Assembly: GCA_017452215.1 (NCBI GenBank)
Contig: JAFTMU010000365.1
Coordinates: 1-10,066 of the forward strand
Source of the DNA: Clostridia bacterium
Lineage (GTDB): Bacteria > Bacillota > Clostridia > Oscillospirales > CAG-272
Reading direction: 5' to 3'
DNA: 10,066 bases
Shown: in pieces, positions 1 to 6,094 of the stretch
How the letters are laid out: every line of letters begins with the position of its first letter
Position numbering within the stretch: the stretch's first letter is position 1
The notes under the pieces: generated by a model
Database searches by the model: none
Told to the model about the DNA's origin: nothing
Seen by the model: the letters and a program-made list of their open reading frames with translations, nothing else
Position numbers and translations under genes: made by a program

Positions 1-514
1 AGCGGTGTGAAGCATGGGAAATGTCGAGAATCATGCCCCTTGAAAGAGCACGGCGGATCGCTTGCTTTCCAAATTCGGTCAAGCCGAGGCTCGTATCGTG
101 AGCTCCGCCAATGCAGGAACAACCTCGCCACAGTGGAGTAATGATGCGTATGCCAAGGTCGAACAGTCGGTCAACACGCTCCACGTGTCCCCCAAGGATT
201 CTTGCATCCTCCAAGGAAAGCATCAATACAGGAATTCTTGTGTCTGACACAGAAGGGCAAGCAGAGCAAAGTACCGCCCGCTTTTCTTGCACGGAACGGT
301 CCTTTTGCAGGTTGGAAAGCATTCGCAGCATTGCATTCCAGCCTTCCTCGTCGTCCAAACGGTCACTGGTCCAAAGTGCCATGATTTGATAGTAGTTATC
401 AAACGCTTCAGCCTGCCGCAGAGAAACCGAAAAGGAATTGTCAAGCAAGCCTTGATGCTCGCTTTGCATGCGATACGCCGTATCACAATGCAGATCAAAA
501 AGGGAAAGTCGCAT
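1..514 (-). CDS. Membrane dipeptidase, peptidase family M19 (partial, N-terminal 171 residues)
   Basis: This is the N-terminal part of a zinc dipeptidase of the renal dipeptidase/M19 family, which hydrolyses dipeptides. The gene runs off the left edge, so the C-terminal half is unseen. Visible family marks are the N-terminal metal motif DLHCDT (His9, Asp11), the bridging-glutamate context LSLEDA (Glu102), the LTEFGKQAIRRALSRGM stretch (145-161) and DISHAS (164-169) with the expected zinc ligand His167. There is no signal peptide, so it is probably cytoplasmic like many bacterial members. The ATG at 514 has an AAGGAG ribosome site 5 nt upstream, and the start lies 17 nt after the yraN stop, so it is the sixth gene of the operon. 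The frame is open to the window edge. The family call is secure; the physiological substrate is not known. Confidence 0.9.
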   Translation of the reverse strand, partial: MRLSLFDLHCDTAYRMQSEHQGLLDNSFSVSLRQAEAFDNYYQIMALWTSDRLDDEEGWNAMLRMLSNLQKDRSVQEKRAVLCSACPSVSDTRIPVLMLSLEDARILGGHVERVDRLFDLGIRIITPLWRGCSCIGGAHDTSLGLTEFGKQAIRRALSRGMILDISHASHR

Positions 515-531
515 AGAAGCTCCTTCTGCCG

Positions 532-927
532 TCAATAGGCGGCCTTGATATGATGGATCCTTGCAACCTTTGCTTTGCCGTTTTCCGAGTTTTTCAATAA
601 CCAGATTTCGATCACATCCATGCGTGGCGTTTTATTTGTGGGATGCTCAAAGAGATATTGCCTTGCCGCCCGTCGGGTGAGACGTTGCTTTTCATAGCGG
701 ACGGCGGTTTTAGGCGGGGGAGCGATCTCCATGGTTTCCTTCGTGTAAGTCCTTGTTTTTACCTCTACAAAGGCAATGGATCTCCACGAGGAAGCGATAA
801 TATCGATCTCCATATGCCCCGTTCGCCAATTTCGCTCCTTTACAGTATATCCGTGCAGACGCAAATAGCGCACGGCGATCTTTTCGCCAAAATCACCGAT
901 TTTTTTCGTTGTATCAAAGGGCTTCAT
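532..927 (-). CDS. yraN: YraN/UPF0102 family nuclease-fold protein
   Basis: A 131-residue protein of the UPF0102 (YraN) family, which has a restriction-endonuclease-like fold. Its cellular role is unsettled, though it is usually encoded beside rnhB as here. Recognisable marks are the GDFGE motif (11-15), the NWR turn (33-35), MEIDII (39-44, where GEIDII is usual) and FVEVKTR (53-59); Asp42, Glu55 and Lys57 form the PD-(D/E)xK-like core. The length is normal for the family. The start codon overlaps the last 14 bases of rnhB and the upstream ribosome site is weak, which suggests translation coupled to rnhB. The family assignment is confident; the function is inferred from fold only. Confidence 0.92.
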   Translation of the reverse strand: MKPFDTTKKIGDFGEKIAVRYLRLHGYTVKERNWRTGHMEIDIIASSWRSIAFVEVKTRTYTKETMEIAPPPKTAVRYEKQRLTRRAARQYLFEHPTNKTPRMDVIEIWLLKNSENGKAKVARIHHIKAAY

Positions 928-1525
928 CGTTGTTTAAGAAGCGAATAAATTTTTTGCGATGGATCGGGGAAGGACCGTATGTACGCAGAGCGTCCATATG
1001 CTGCTTCGTGCCGTATCCCTTGTGCTTTGCAATGCCGTATTGAGGATACAGCGCATCCAAACGCAAGCAATCACAGTCACGGGCGACCTTGGCAAGGATA
1101 GATGCCGCCGCAATGCTGGGGGAAATGGCATCTCCGCCGATCACGGCACGGGCAGGGATCTGAAAATCACGGTCCACGTTCCCGTCGATCAAAGCAAAGT
1201 CCGCAGGGATCTGCAACCCGTCAATGGCACGTCGCATGGCAAGAAGGTCTGCTTCCAAAATGTTCAATTCGTCAATCTCCTCCACACTTGCCGATGCAAT
1301 GGAAAAGGCAATGGCATTTTCGCAGATAAGATCGAATAATTTGTCACGCTTCTTCGGAGTGAGCTTTTTGGAATCATTCAAGCCCTCCAAAACAAAGCCT
1401 GCAGGCAGAATGCAGGCAGCGGCAAACACAGGTCCGCAAAGAGGGCCTCTGCCTGCCTCGTCCACGCCGCAAACGGCACGGTAGCCCTTTTCATTCAATT
1501 CTTTTTCCAAGGTGTATTCAAGCAT
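914..1525 (-). CDS. rnhB: Ribonuclease HII
   Basis: Cytoplasmic RNase HII, which nicks RNA in RNA-DNA hybrids and starts removal of misincorporated ribonucleotides. Using the start at 1525 the protein has 203 residues. It carries the family motifs GVDEAGRGPLCGPV (20-33, catalytic Asp22 and Glu23), NDSKKLTPKKR (50-60), IDGN (113-116, Asp114) and SIAAASILAKVARD (137-150, Asp150), followed by HKGYGTKQH (168-176). A longer frame begins at 1588, but the extra 21 residues lie over rbgA and are not family-like. The ATG at 1525 has an AAGGAGG site 6 nt upstream, which decides the start. It overlaps the end of rbgA by 8 bp, indicating translational coupling. Confidence 0.96.
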   Translation of the reverse strand: MLEYTLEKELNEKGYRAVCGVDEAGRGPLCGPVFAAACILPAGFVLEGLNDSKKLTPKKRDKLFDLICENAIAFSIASASVEEIDELNILEADLLAMRRAIDGLQIPADFALIDGNVDRDFQIPARAVIGGDAISPSIAAASILAKVARDCDCLRLDALYPQYGIAKHKGYGTKQHMDALRTYGPSPIHRKKFIRFLNNDEAL

Positions 1526-2402
1526 GGAGCTCCTCCTTGGAGTAGCGATCCAGCGTGATCCTACCGATCTTCGAGCCACGGAATTCATCTAACAGTGTGA
1601 TCGCCGTGCGCTCGGTGTTGATCTCTCCGCCGCTGATCAAAAAGCCGCGCTTTTTTCCAATGGTCAAAAACAGATCGTAATCCGAAAGAGCGGCATATTG
1701 CTCCATTTCGCCAAGCTTGTATCTTGCCGAGAGCATATCGGGGTAAAGGAGTCGCAGACGCTTGCAAAGAACCGTTGCCAAGGCTTCCATGTCCAAAATA
1801 CCGTCACGAATGGCACCGGTCAGAGCAAGATTTTCTCCCACCCGCTTTTCTTCAAATTTCGGCCAAAGGATCCCGGGCATATCCAAAAGATCAATACCGA
1901 TCTTGGTGGGGACCCATTGCTTGTCCAAGGTCACACCGGGGCGATCCTCTACCTTTGCTTTTTTATTTCCGCAAATACGGTTGATCAGGGAGGATTTTCC
2001 CACGTTGGGGATTCCCAATACCATGGCACGCACACGGCGGCCCTTCATGCCTTTTTCCTCGTATTTGCGCAATTTGTCCGCAAGAATGGATTTGACCATT
2101 CCCTCCATGCGGTTCAGTCCCTCACCCGTAACGCAGTCGGTCAAAAGGCAATGGGTATTCTCATCGGTGTAGCGCTGCACCCAAAGCGCATTTTGCTTCG
2201 GGTCGGCAAGAGATGCCTTGTTCAGCAAAAGCAGGGTGGGCTTTCCCTCGGTCAATCGGGAAATTTCGGGATTTCTCGAAGAATAGGGAATGCGGGCATC
2301 CAAAATCTCTATAATGATATCTACGTTTTTCAGGTTTTCCGAGATCATGCGGCGGGTTTTCGCCATATGCCCCGGGAACCATTGTATTGTTTCGGAAGGC
2401 AT
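1518..2402 (-). CDS. rbgA: Ribosome biogenesis GTPase RbgA (YlqF)
   Basis: Circularly permuted GTPase that acts late in 50S subunit assembly; the assignment rests on strong similarity in order and motifs to Bacillus subtilis YlqF. The protein has 294 residues. The N-terminal signature IQWFPGHMAK (6-15) is followed by G motifs in permuted order: G4 NKAS (61-64), G5-like region near 88-95, G1 GIPNVGKSS (130-138), G2 PGVT (155-158) and G3 DMPG (174-177), then the GILWPKFE stretch and an RNA-binding C-terminal ANTAR-like domain. The G4 motif has Ser in place of the usual Asp that reads guanine. An AAAGGAGGT site sits 6 nt before the ATG. It begins 27 nt after lepB and overlaps rnhB. Confidence 0.96.
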   Translation of the reverse strand: MPSETIQWFPGHMAKTRRMISENLKNVDIIIEILDARIPYSSRNPEISRLTEGKPTLLLLNKASLADPKQNALWVQRYTDENTHCLLTDCVTGEGLNRMEGMVKSILADKLRKYEEKGMKGRRVRAMVLGIPNVGKSSLINRICGNKKAKVEDRPGVTLDKQWVPTKIGIDLLDMPGILWPKFEEKRVGENLALTGAIRDGILDMEALATVLCKRLRLLYPDMLSARYKLGEMEQYAALSDYDLFLTIGKKRGFLISGGEINTERTAITLLDEFRGSKIGRITLDRYSKEELHA

Positions 2403-2429
2403 AGAATACCTCCTTTCATCGCTAAAAAA

Positions 2430-3062
2430 TTAAGGGAACAGGGTAAACGGAGAAAGTCGCAGGATCACCTTGCCAAGAACAGAGCGTTCGTCAACGAACA
2501 TGATATCCAAGTCTCTGCTGTCCTTGGACCAATTTCGGTTGTCTCCCATGACGAACAGATGATCCTTGGGAACAGTGAGAGACATCACACGGGTAATAGG
2601 ATCGTAATGATGCTCGGCACCGTTGAGATTATACTGATCGACGATCACATCCTCACTGTTTTTGAGCACTGCGTGACTGTCCTCGTATTTTACGCCGTCC
2701 ACAAGAATTTCCCCGGTCTTGAAATCGATCCTTAAACTCTGCCCACCGGTTGCGATCACACGCTTTACCAGTGTCTTTTCAAGATCGGCATCGGGATTTG
2801 TCAGGTGGAACACAATAATATCGTCCTGCTCGGGAGTGTATCCAACACTGTATAAAAGGAGATTTTCTCCCTCATAGAGCGTGTTTTCCATGGAAGAACC
2901 GTCCACACGGCAGAGCCGCACAGCAAAGGTGAACAGGAGAAACACCGCAAACAGGGACCAGGCGAACATTTCCAAAATGTCAAACCAAAAGGAACTGCTT
3001 TTCCGAGTTTTTTCCGTCTCGGGCGTTTCCTCTGCGGGGATGATATTTTGCTCGTTATCCAT
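2430..3062 (-). CDS. lepB: Type I signal peptidase
   Basis: Membrane-bound signal peptidase I that cleaves signal peptides from exported proteins. In this window that could include the two deacetylases. The protein has 210 residues: a charged cytoplasmic N-terminus, one membrane segment (about 30-50), then the catalytic domain outside the membrane. The Ser-Lys dyad is visible as VDGSSMENTL (Ser57, next to Met58) and LVKRVIATGG (Lys100). The box-E motif MGDNRNWSKDSRD is at 172-184. Start: an AAAGGA ribosome site is about 8 nt upstream, and the gene begins 16 nt after the apgM stop. A single N-terminal membrane span is the usual Gram-positive layout. Confidence 0.96.
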   Translation of the reverse strand: MDNEQNIIPAEETPETEKTRKSSSFWFDILEMFAWSLFAVFLLFTFAVRLCRVDGSSMENTLYEGENLLLYSVGYTPEQDDIIVFHLTNPDADLEKTLVKRVIATGGQSLRIDFKTGEILVDGVKYEDSHAVLKNSEDVIVDQYNLNGAEHHYDPITRVMSLTVPKDHLFVMGDNRNWSKDSRDLDIMFVDERSVLGKVILRLSPFTLFP

Positions 3063-3078
3063 TTTTTTATCCTTTCGG

Positions 3079-4290
3079 TTATTTTACCAACAGATCCATC
3101 AAGGTGTATCCGTTTTCAATGTACAGCCCTTTTTCCTTGGCGCTTTCCTCACAGAAGCTTGCAACTCCGCTTTCCGTCTTTCTCGAATCAAAGATCAAAA
3201 AGGGAACAGGATCAATGGTATGCGTGCGTAAGGAGAGGGGCGTGGGATGGTCGGGCAGAATCATGATCTTGAAATCGTCGCCGCATTCCTTTAAGTAATT
3301 GTAAACGGGGGTCAGGATCTTTTCATCGATTCGCTCGATGGAGAGCACCTTGTTTTCTGCCTCCGCTCTGTGACCGCATTCGTCGGGACCTTCCACGTGG
3401 ATGTAAACGTAGTCATGACCGCTTTCAAAGGCTTGGATGGCAGCAGTCGCCTTGCCGTCGTAGTTGGTGTGTACGTTGCCCGTAGCACCGTCCACGTCAA
3501 TGGATCTCATGCCTGCGCAAATGCCGATTCCCTTGATCAGATCCACTGCCGAGATCACGGCACCGTCAAGTACCCATTTATCCTTGAAGTTGGGCAGCTG
3601 GGGCTTCTTTCCGGGACTCCAGAACCATGCGGAGTTGGCAGGCTTCAAGCCTCTTTGGCGTCTTGCTTCGTTCACGGGATGGTGATTGAGGATATCGTAG
3701 CTTTCCTTCATCAAACGGTAGAATTCCTCGCCTCCGTTCTCTGCTTTGGGAAGATACTCACCGATCCGCTTTCCGAGAATGTCGTGGGGACGCATAAAGG
3801 GGTACTTGTCGTCTCCGTTTTTCCAGATCAGGCAATGGCGGTAGCTCACGCCCGTATAAAAATGCCGCTGATCGTTTCCAAAATGCTCCTGTAAAGCCTT
3901 GATCAGCTGATCCGCCACGGCGGTGGAGATCTCATCTGCGCTGTGGTCGAGAATGATCCTGTCCTCGTATCTCTCCTCGTCCTCCGAGAGGGTTACCACG
4001 TTACAGCGGTAGGCGGTCTCATCGGGTTGCATTTCAATTCCCATGCTGAGCGCCTCCAGGGGAGAGCGTCCCTTGGAGTAGATCTTGGGATCAAAGGAGA
4101 GGATCGCCATGTTTGCGGTGTCACTCTCGGGAACCATGCCCTCGGGCACGTTGGAAACAGTGCCTACCAAGGACTTGGAGGCAAGGTAGTCAGTCATGGG
4201 CTTTTTCGCCTTTTGCATAGGAGTTTTGTTGCCAAATTGCTCTATTTTTTCATCGGCCATGCCGTCGGGAATCAAAACGAGGTATTTCAT
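3079..4290 (-). CDS. apgM: Cofactor-independent phosphoglycerate mutase, archaeal-type (ApgM family)
   Basis: A 403-residue enzyme of the alkaline phosphatase superfamily, in the aPGM branch (COG3635-like). It is expected to interconvert 3- and 2-phosphoglycerate in glycolysis and gluconeogenesis in the cytoplasm. Visible features are the N-terminal metal motif LIPDGMAD (Asp9), the nucleophile context PESDTANM (Ser56), GPDECGHR (metal ligands Asp303 and His307), PDHPTP (Asp347, His348) and THT (His357). It is the first gene of the operon. The ATG has no nearby ribosome site: the best one, AGAAAGGA at 4306-4313, is 15 nt away, and no in-frame start codon lies between. Related proteins have been annotated as homoserine kinases in some bacteria, so the exact substrate is slightly open. 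Confidence 0.9.
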   Translation of the reverse strand: MKYLVLIPDGMADEKIEQFGNKTPMQKAKKPMTDYLASKSLVGTVSNVPEGMVPESDTANMAILSFDPKIYSKGRSPLEALSMGIEMQPDETAYRCNVVTLSEDEERYEDRIILDHSADEISTAVADQLIKALQEHFGNDQRHFYTGVSYRHCLIWKNGDDKYPFMRPHDILGKRIGEYLPKAENGGEEFYRLMKESYDILNHHPVNEARRQRGLKPANSAWFWSPGKKPQLPNFKDKWVLDGAVISAVDLIKGIGICAGMRSIDVDGATGNVHTNYDGKATAAIQAFESGHDYVYIHVEGPDECGHRAEAENKVLSIERIDEKILTPVYNYLKECGDDFKIMILPDHPTPLSLRTHTIDPVPFLIFDSRKTESGVASFCEESAKEKGLYIENGYTLMDLLVK

Positions 4291-4331
4291 CTTGGGTGAA
4301 ACGAGTCCTTTCTGTTAAAAAATCACATTAT

Positions 4332-4360
4332 ATTATAACACAAAAAGTAAAAGAGTACAA
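4332..4360 (-). promoter_or_regulatory. Sigma-A extended -10 promoter of the apgM-lepB-rbgA-rnhB-yraN operon
   Basis: On the minus strand, TTGTAC (4355-4360) and a perfect TATAAT (4332-4337) are separated by 17 nt. A TG precedes the -10 with one base between, giving an extended -10 element. Predicted transcription start is near 4325, giving a leader of about 35 nt before apgM. A-tract-rich DNA at 4372-4403 lies just upstream and could act as an UP-like element. This is read from the sequence and not experimentally supported. Confidence 0.8.
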
Positions 4361-4371
4361 TAGCCCAATGC

Positions 4372-4403
4372 ATATTTTTTCAAAAATAATGCGATATTTT
4401 TTC
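4372..4403. repeat. Direct repeat of ATATTTTTTC, 22 bp apart, in the divergent intergenic region
   Basis: The 10-mer ATATTTTTTC occurs at 4372-4381 and again at 4394-4403, a 22 bp period, so both copies lie on about the same face of the helix. It sits between the two divergent promoters, just upstream of the minus-strand -35. It may be curved or UP-element-like DNA, or a weak operator. In AT-rich DNA such a repeat can also arise by chance. Confidence 0.35.
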
Positions 4404-4440
4404 TTGTGGAAGCCAAAGAAAAGAAATCCCGCCTCGCCAC

Positions 4441-4469
4441 TTGCAAAACAGCGCCGAATGTGATAAAAT
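4441..4469 (+). promoter_or_regulatory. Sigma-A promoter of the membrane protein gene at 4502
   Basis: TTGCAA (4441-4446) and TAAAAT (4464-4469) are 17 nt apart, with TG one base ahead of the -10 (extended -10). The predicted transcription start is near 4476. This matters for the gene start: an ATG at 4478 would be almost leaderless, while the ATG at 4502 would have a 26-nt leader holding an AGAAAGGA site. Confidence 0.7.
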
Positions 4470-4501
4470 AAAGGAAAATGAGAGAAAGGATCGAAAAAAA
4501 C

Positions 4502-5197
4502 ATGGATCCAAACACTTCCAAGGAACAAAACGCATCTGCCAAGACCCCCGAAGAGCTTGCGGAGCTGACCCTGCAAAGCAAAAAAATGCGCAAAAGGCTT
4601 CTGATCGTCCTGTGCGGCGTTCTTGCCGCCATTCTCCTGTTGAGCGCCCTGATCGGGGTGCTGGGGCTTTTGTTTCCATCTGAACAGCAAGGCGGTGACC
4701 ACGGCGGCGGTGAGACTCCGCAGATCAAATTTGATAAGCCCTATCAGGGGGATATTTTTGAATACGAGGCATACCTTGCGCTGTATCCGGAGGTGGTCAG
4801 ATACGTTTCGGATAGCGGCTTGGGGTTGAGCATCAGTGAGGACAGTGACCGCAGCTTCGACGATACGGTGTGGTATCTGTGTGATTTTTTGGATATCATG
4901 AAGCACGGTGATACCGAGGCATACAATGCCTGCTTCAACGAGCACTATTACGCCTCCCACACTCCCCAAGAGCCGTTCTCACAGCAAATGATCTACGAAG
5001 CAGAGATCTCTTTGGTAAAAACCGCCACCGTAAGCAACGGGGACACCCTGAAAACCTACAAGCTGATGTATAAGCTTTTGCAAAACGACGGCTCCTTGCG
5101 CACCGACGTAGGGCGCAATTTTGCCAGCCCTCAGTTTGTGGTGCTCAGAGAAAGCGAAACCACGGGAATCACAATAGAGGACCTGTACTACGATTAA
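4502..5197 (+). CDS. Hypothetical single-pass membrane protein with extracytoplasmic domain
   Basis: I do not recognise this 231-residue protein. Residues 1-32 are charged and cytoplasmic, 33-58 form one strong membrane helix, 59-75 a Gly-rich linker, and about 78-231 an acidic outer domain. The domain has a helical first part (YLCDFLDIMKHGDTEAYNACF, 125-145, in pieces) followed by alternating strand-like segments (about 163-230). This pattern is compatible with an NTF2-like fold, but that is only inference. Start choice: an ATG at 4478 is in frame, but the promoter places transcription at about 4476, so the ATG at 4502 after AGAAAGGA (4483-4490) is preferred. It lies upstream of two cell-wall deacetylases on the same strand, with the large hairpin at 5239-5319 in between, so a cell-envelope role is possible. 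Confidence 0.75.
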   Translation: MDPNTSKEQNASAKTPEELAELTLQSKKMRKRLLIVLCGVLAAILLLSALIGVLGLLFPSEQQGGDHGGGETPQIKFDKPYQGDIFEYEAYLALYPEVVRYVSDSGLGLSISEDSDRSFDDTVWYLCDFLDIMKHGDTEAYNACFNEHYYASHTPQEPFSQQMIYEAEISLVKTATVSNGDTLKTYKLMYKLLQNDGSLRTDVGRNFASPQFVVLRESETTGITIEDLYYD

Positions 5198-5238
5198 CCG
5201 CATCAAAAAGATTAAATTTGCCGTCAATACCGAAAATT

Positions 5239-5319
5239 TCACCGTTTTTTTCATTGCAAAGAGCAAACACTGTTATCAAAATGCTTGATAAGGAGTGTTT
5301 CTCATGAAAAAAACGGTGA
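5239..5319 (+). promoter_or_regulatory. Long stem-loop enclosing the ribosome site and start codon of pdaA, followed by T7
   Basis: A composite hairpin in the plus-strand RNA. The outer arm TCACCGTTTTTTTCAT (5239-5254) is perfectly complementary to 5304-5319, which begins with the ATG of pdaA. Inside follow GAG/CTC (5261-5263 with 5301-5303), AAACACT/AGTGTTT (5265-5271 with 5294-5300) and TTATCAA/TTGATAA (5273-5279 with 5285-5291), with a 5-nt loop AATGC. In total 33 pairs, with a 6-nt bulge (5255-5260), a one-base bulge and a small G/GG internal loop. The ribosome site AAGGAG (5290-5295) and the start codon are inside the stem. Seven Ts (5320-5326) follow at once, as in an intrinsic terminator. 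It may end transcription of the gene before it, or mask translation of pdaA in readthrough RNA. Confidence 0.75.
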
Positions 5320-6089
5320 TTTTTTTATTGTCAGTGATACAACTGTGTTTTTGTTGCATGCTTCCCGCATTTGCAAAAGGGGAAAGCTATCATTGGTACT
5401 GCGTTCACGCCAAGGATCACGTGCAGCCCGGGATTGGAGGCGATATTGCTTTCGTCGAGGAGCTGGACGGCTATTATATTGACCGCAGTCATACAGACCC
5501 CACGGCAGAAGAAAAGGTGATCTATCTGACCTTCGATGCGGGATACGAAAACGGCAACGTTGCAAAAATTTTGGATACGCTCAAAGCCGAGTCCGTTCCG
5601 GCTGCCTTCTTCGTGTTGGAGCATCTGGTCACAAAAAACACCGATCTTATCAAAAGAATGACGTCCGAGGGGCATACCGTTTGCAATCACACGGCACGCC
5701 ATAAGGATATGAGTAAGTGTGACAGCCGGGCGTTTCTGGAGGAGCTTCATGCCATGGAGCAGATCTACGAGAGCACCGTCGGAGAAAAGCTTTCTTCCTA
5801 CTACCGCCCGCCGGAGGGGAAATTCAGCCGTGAAAATTTAGTCACCGCAAAGGAAAACGGATATAAAACTATCTTTTGGAGCTTTGCATACCCCGATTGG
5901 GATAACAACAAGCAAATGTCCCCCGAAAAAGCAAAATCCATCATTCTTGATAACGCTCATAACGGCGAGGTCATGCTCCTGCATCCCACGTCAAAGACAA
6001 ACGCTTTGATCCTCGGAGACGTCATAAAGGAACTTAAAATCCTTGGCTACCGCTTTGGGACCTTGGATGAGCTGACCAAAAAGGAATGA
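5304..6089 (+). CDS. pdaA: PdaA-like exported polysaccharide deacetylase (delta-lactam-type peptidoglycan deacetylase)
   Basis: A 261-residue exported protein with a NodB-type deacetylase domain, closest in pattern to Bacillus PdaA, which removes acetyl groups from N-acetylmuramic acid in spore cortex to allow muramic delta-lactam formation. The signal peptide is 1-24, with likely cleavage after AFA. Motifs are TFDAG (76-80), NHTARH (128-133; zinc His129 and His133), RPPEG (168-172), YPDWDNN (196-202) and LLHP (225-228). The second Asp of the usual TFDDG is Ala here; Bacillus PdaA also lacks it (TFDNG). The Y-E-N-G after the motif and the FWSFAYPDWD stretch are PdaA-like. The ATG at 5304, 8 nt after AAGGAG, is preferred over a GTG at 5295 that overlaps the ribosome site. 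The start lies in a large hairpin. It overlaps the next frame at ATGA. Confidence 0.88.
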   Translation: MKKTVIFLLSVIQLCFCCMLPAFAKGESYHWYCVHAKDHVQPGIGGDIAFVEELDGYYIDRSHTDPTAEEKVIYLTFDAGYENGNVAKILDTLKAESVPAAFFVLEHLVTKNTDLIKRMTSEGHTVCNHTARHKDMSKCDSRAFLEELHAMEQIYESTVGEKLSSYYRPPEGKFSRENLVTAKENGYKTIFWSFAYPDWDNNKQMSPEKAKSIILDNAHNGEVMLLHPTSKTNALILGDVIKELKILGYRFGTLDELTKKE

Positions 6090-6094
6090 GTATC

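Noticed and set aside
1698..2735. A 345-codon open frame on the plus strand
   Set aside because: It lies opposite rbgA and lepB, both with complete family motifs and ribosome sites. Its translation resembles no family and it has no ribosome site; it is a shadow of codon usage.
4478..4501. Upstream ATG as the start of the membrane protein
   Set aside because: The predicted transcription start is only about 2 nt before it, and the downstream ATG at 4502 has an AGAAAGGA site in the leader. Not fully excluded.
4328..4969. A 213-codon open frame on the minus strand
   Set aside because: It overlaps the membrane-protein gene and the divergent promoters. The plus-strand gene has a promoter, ribosome site and a sensible membrane topology, and this frame has none of these.
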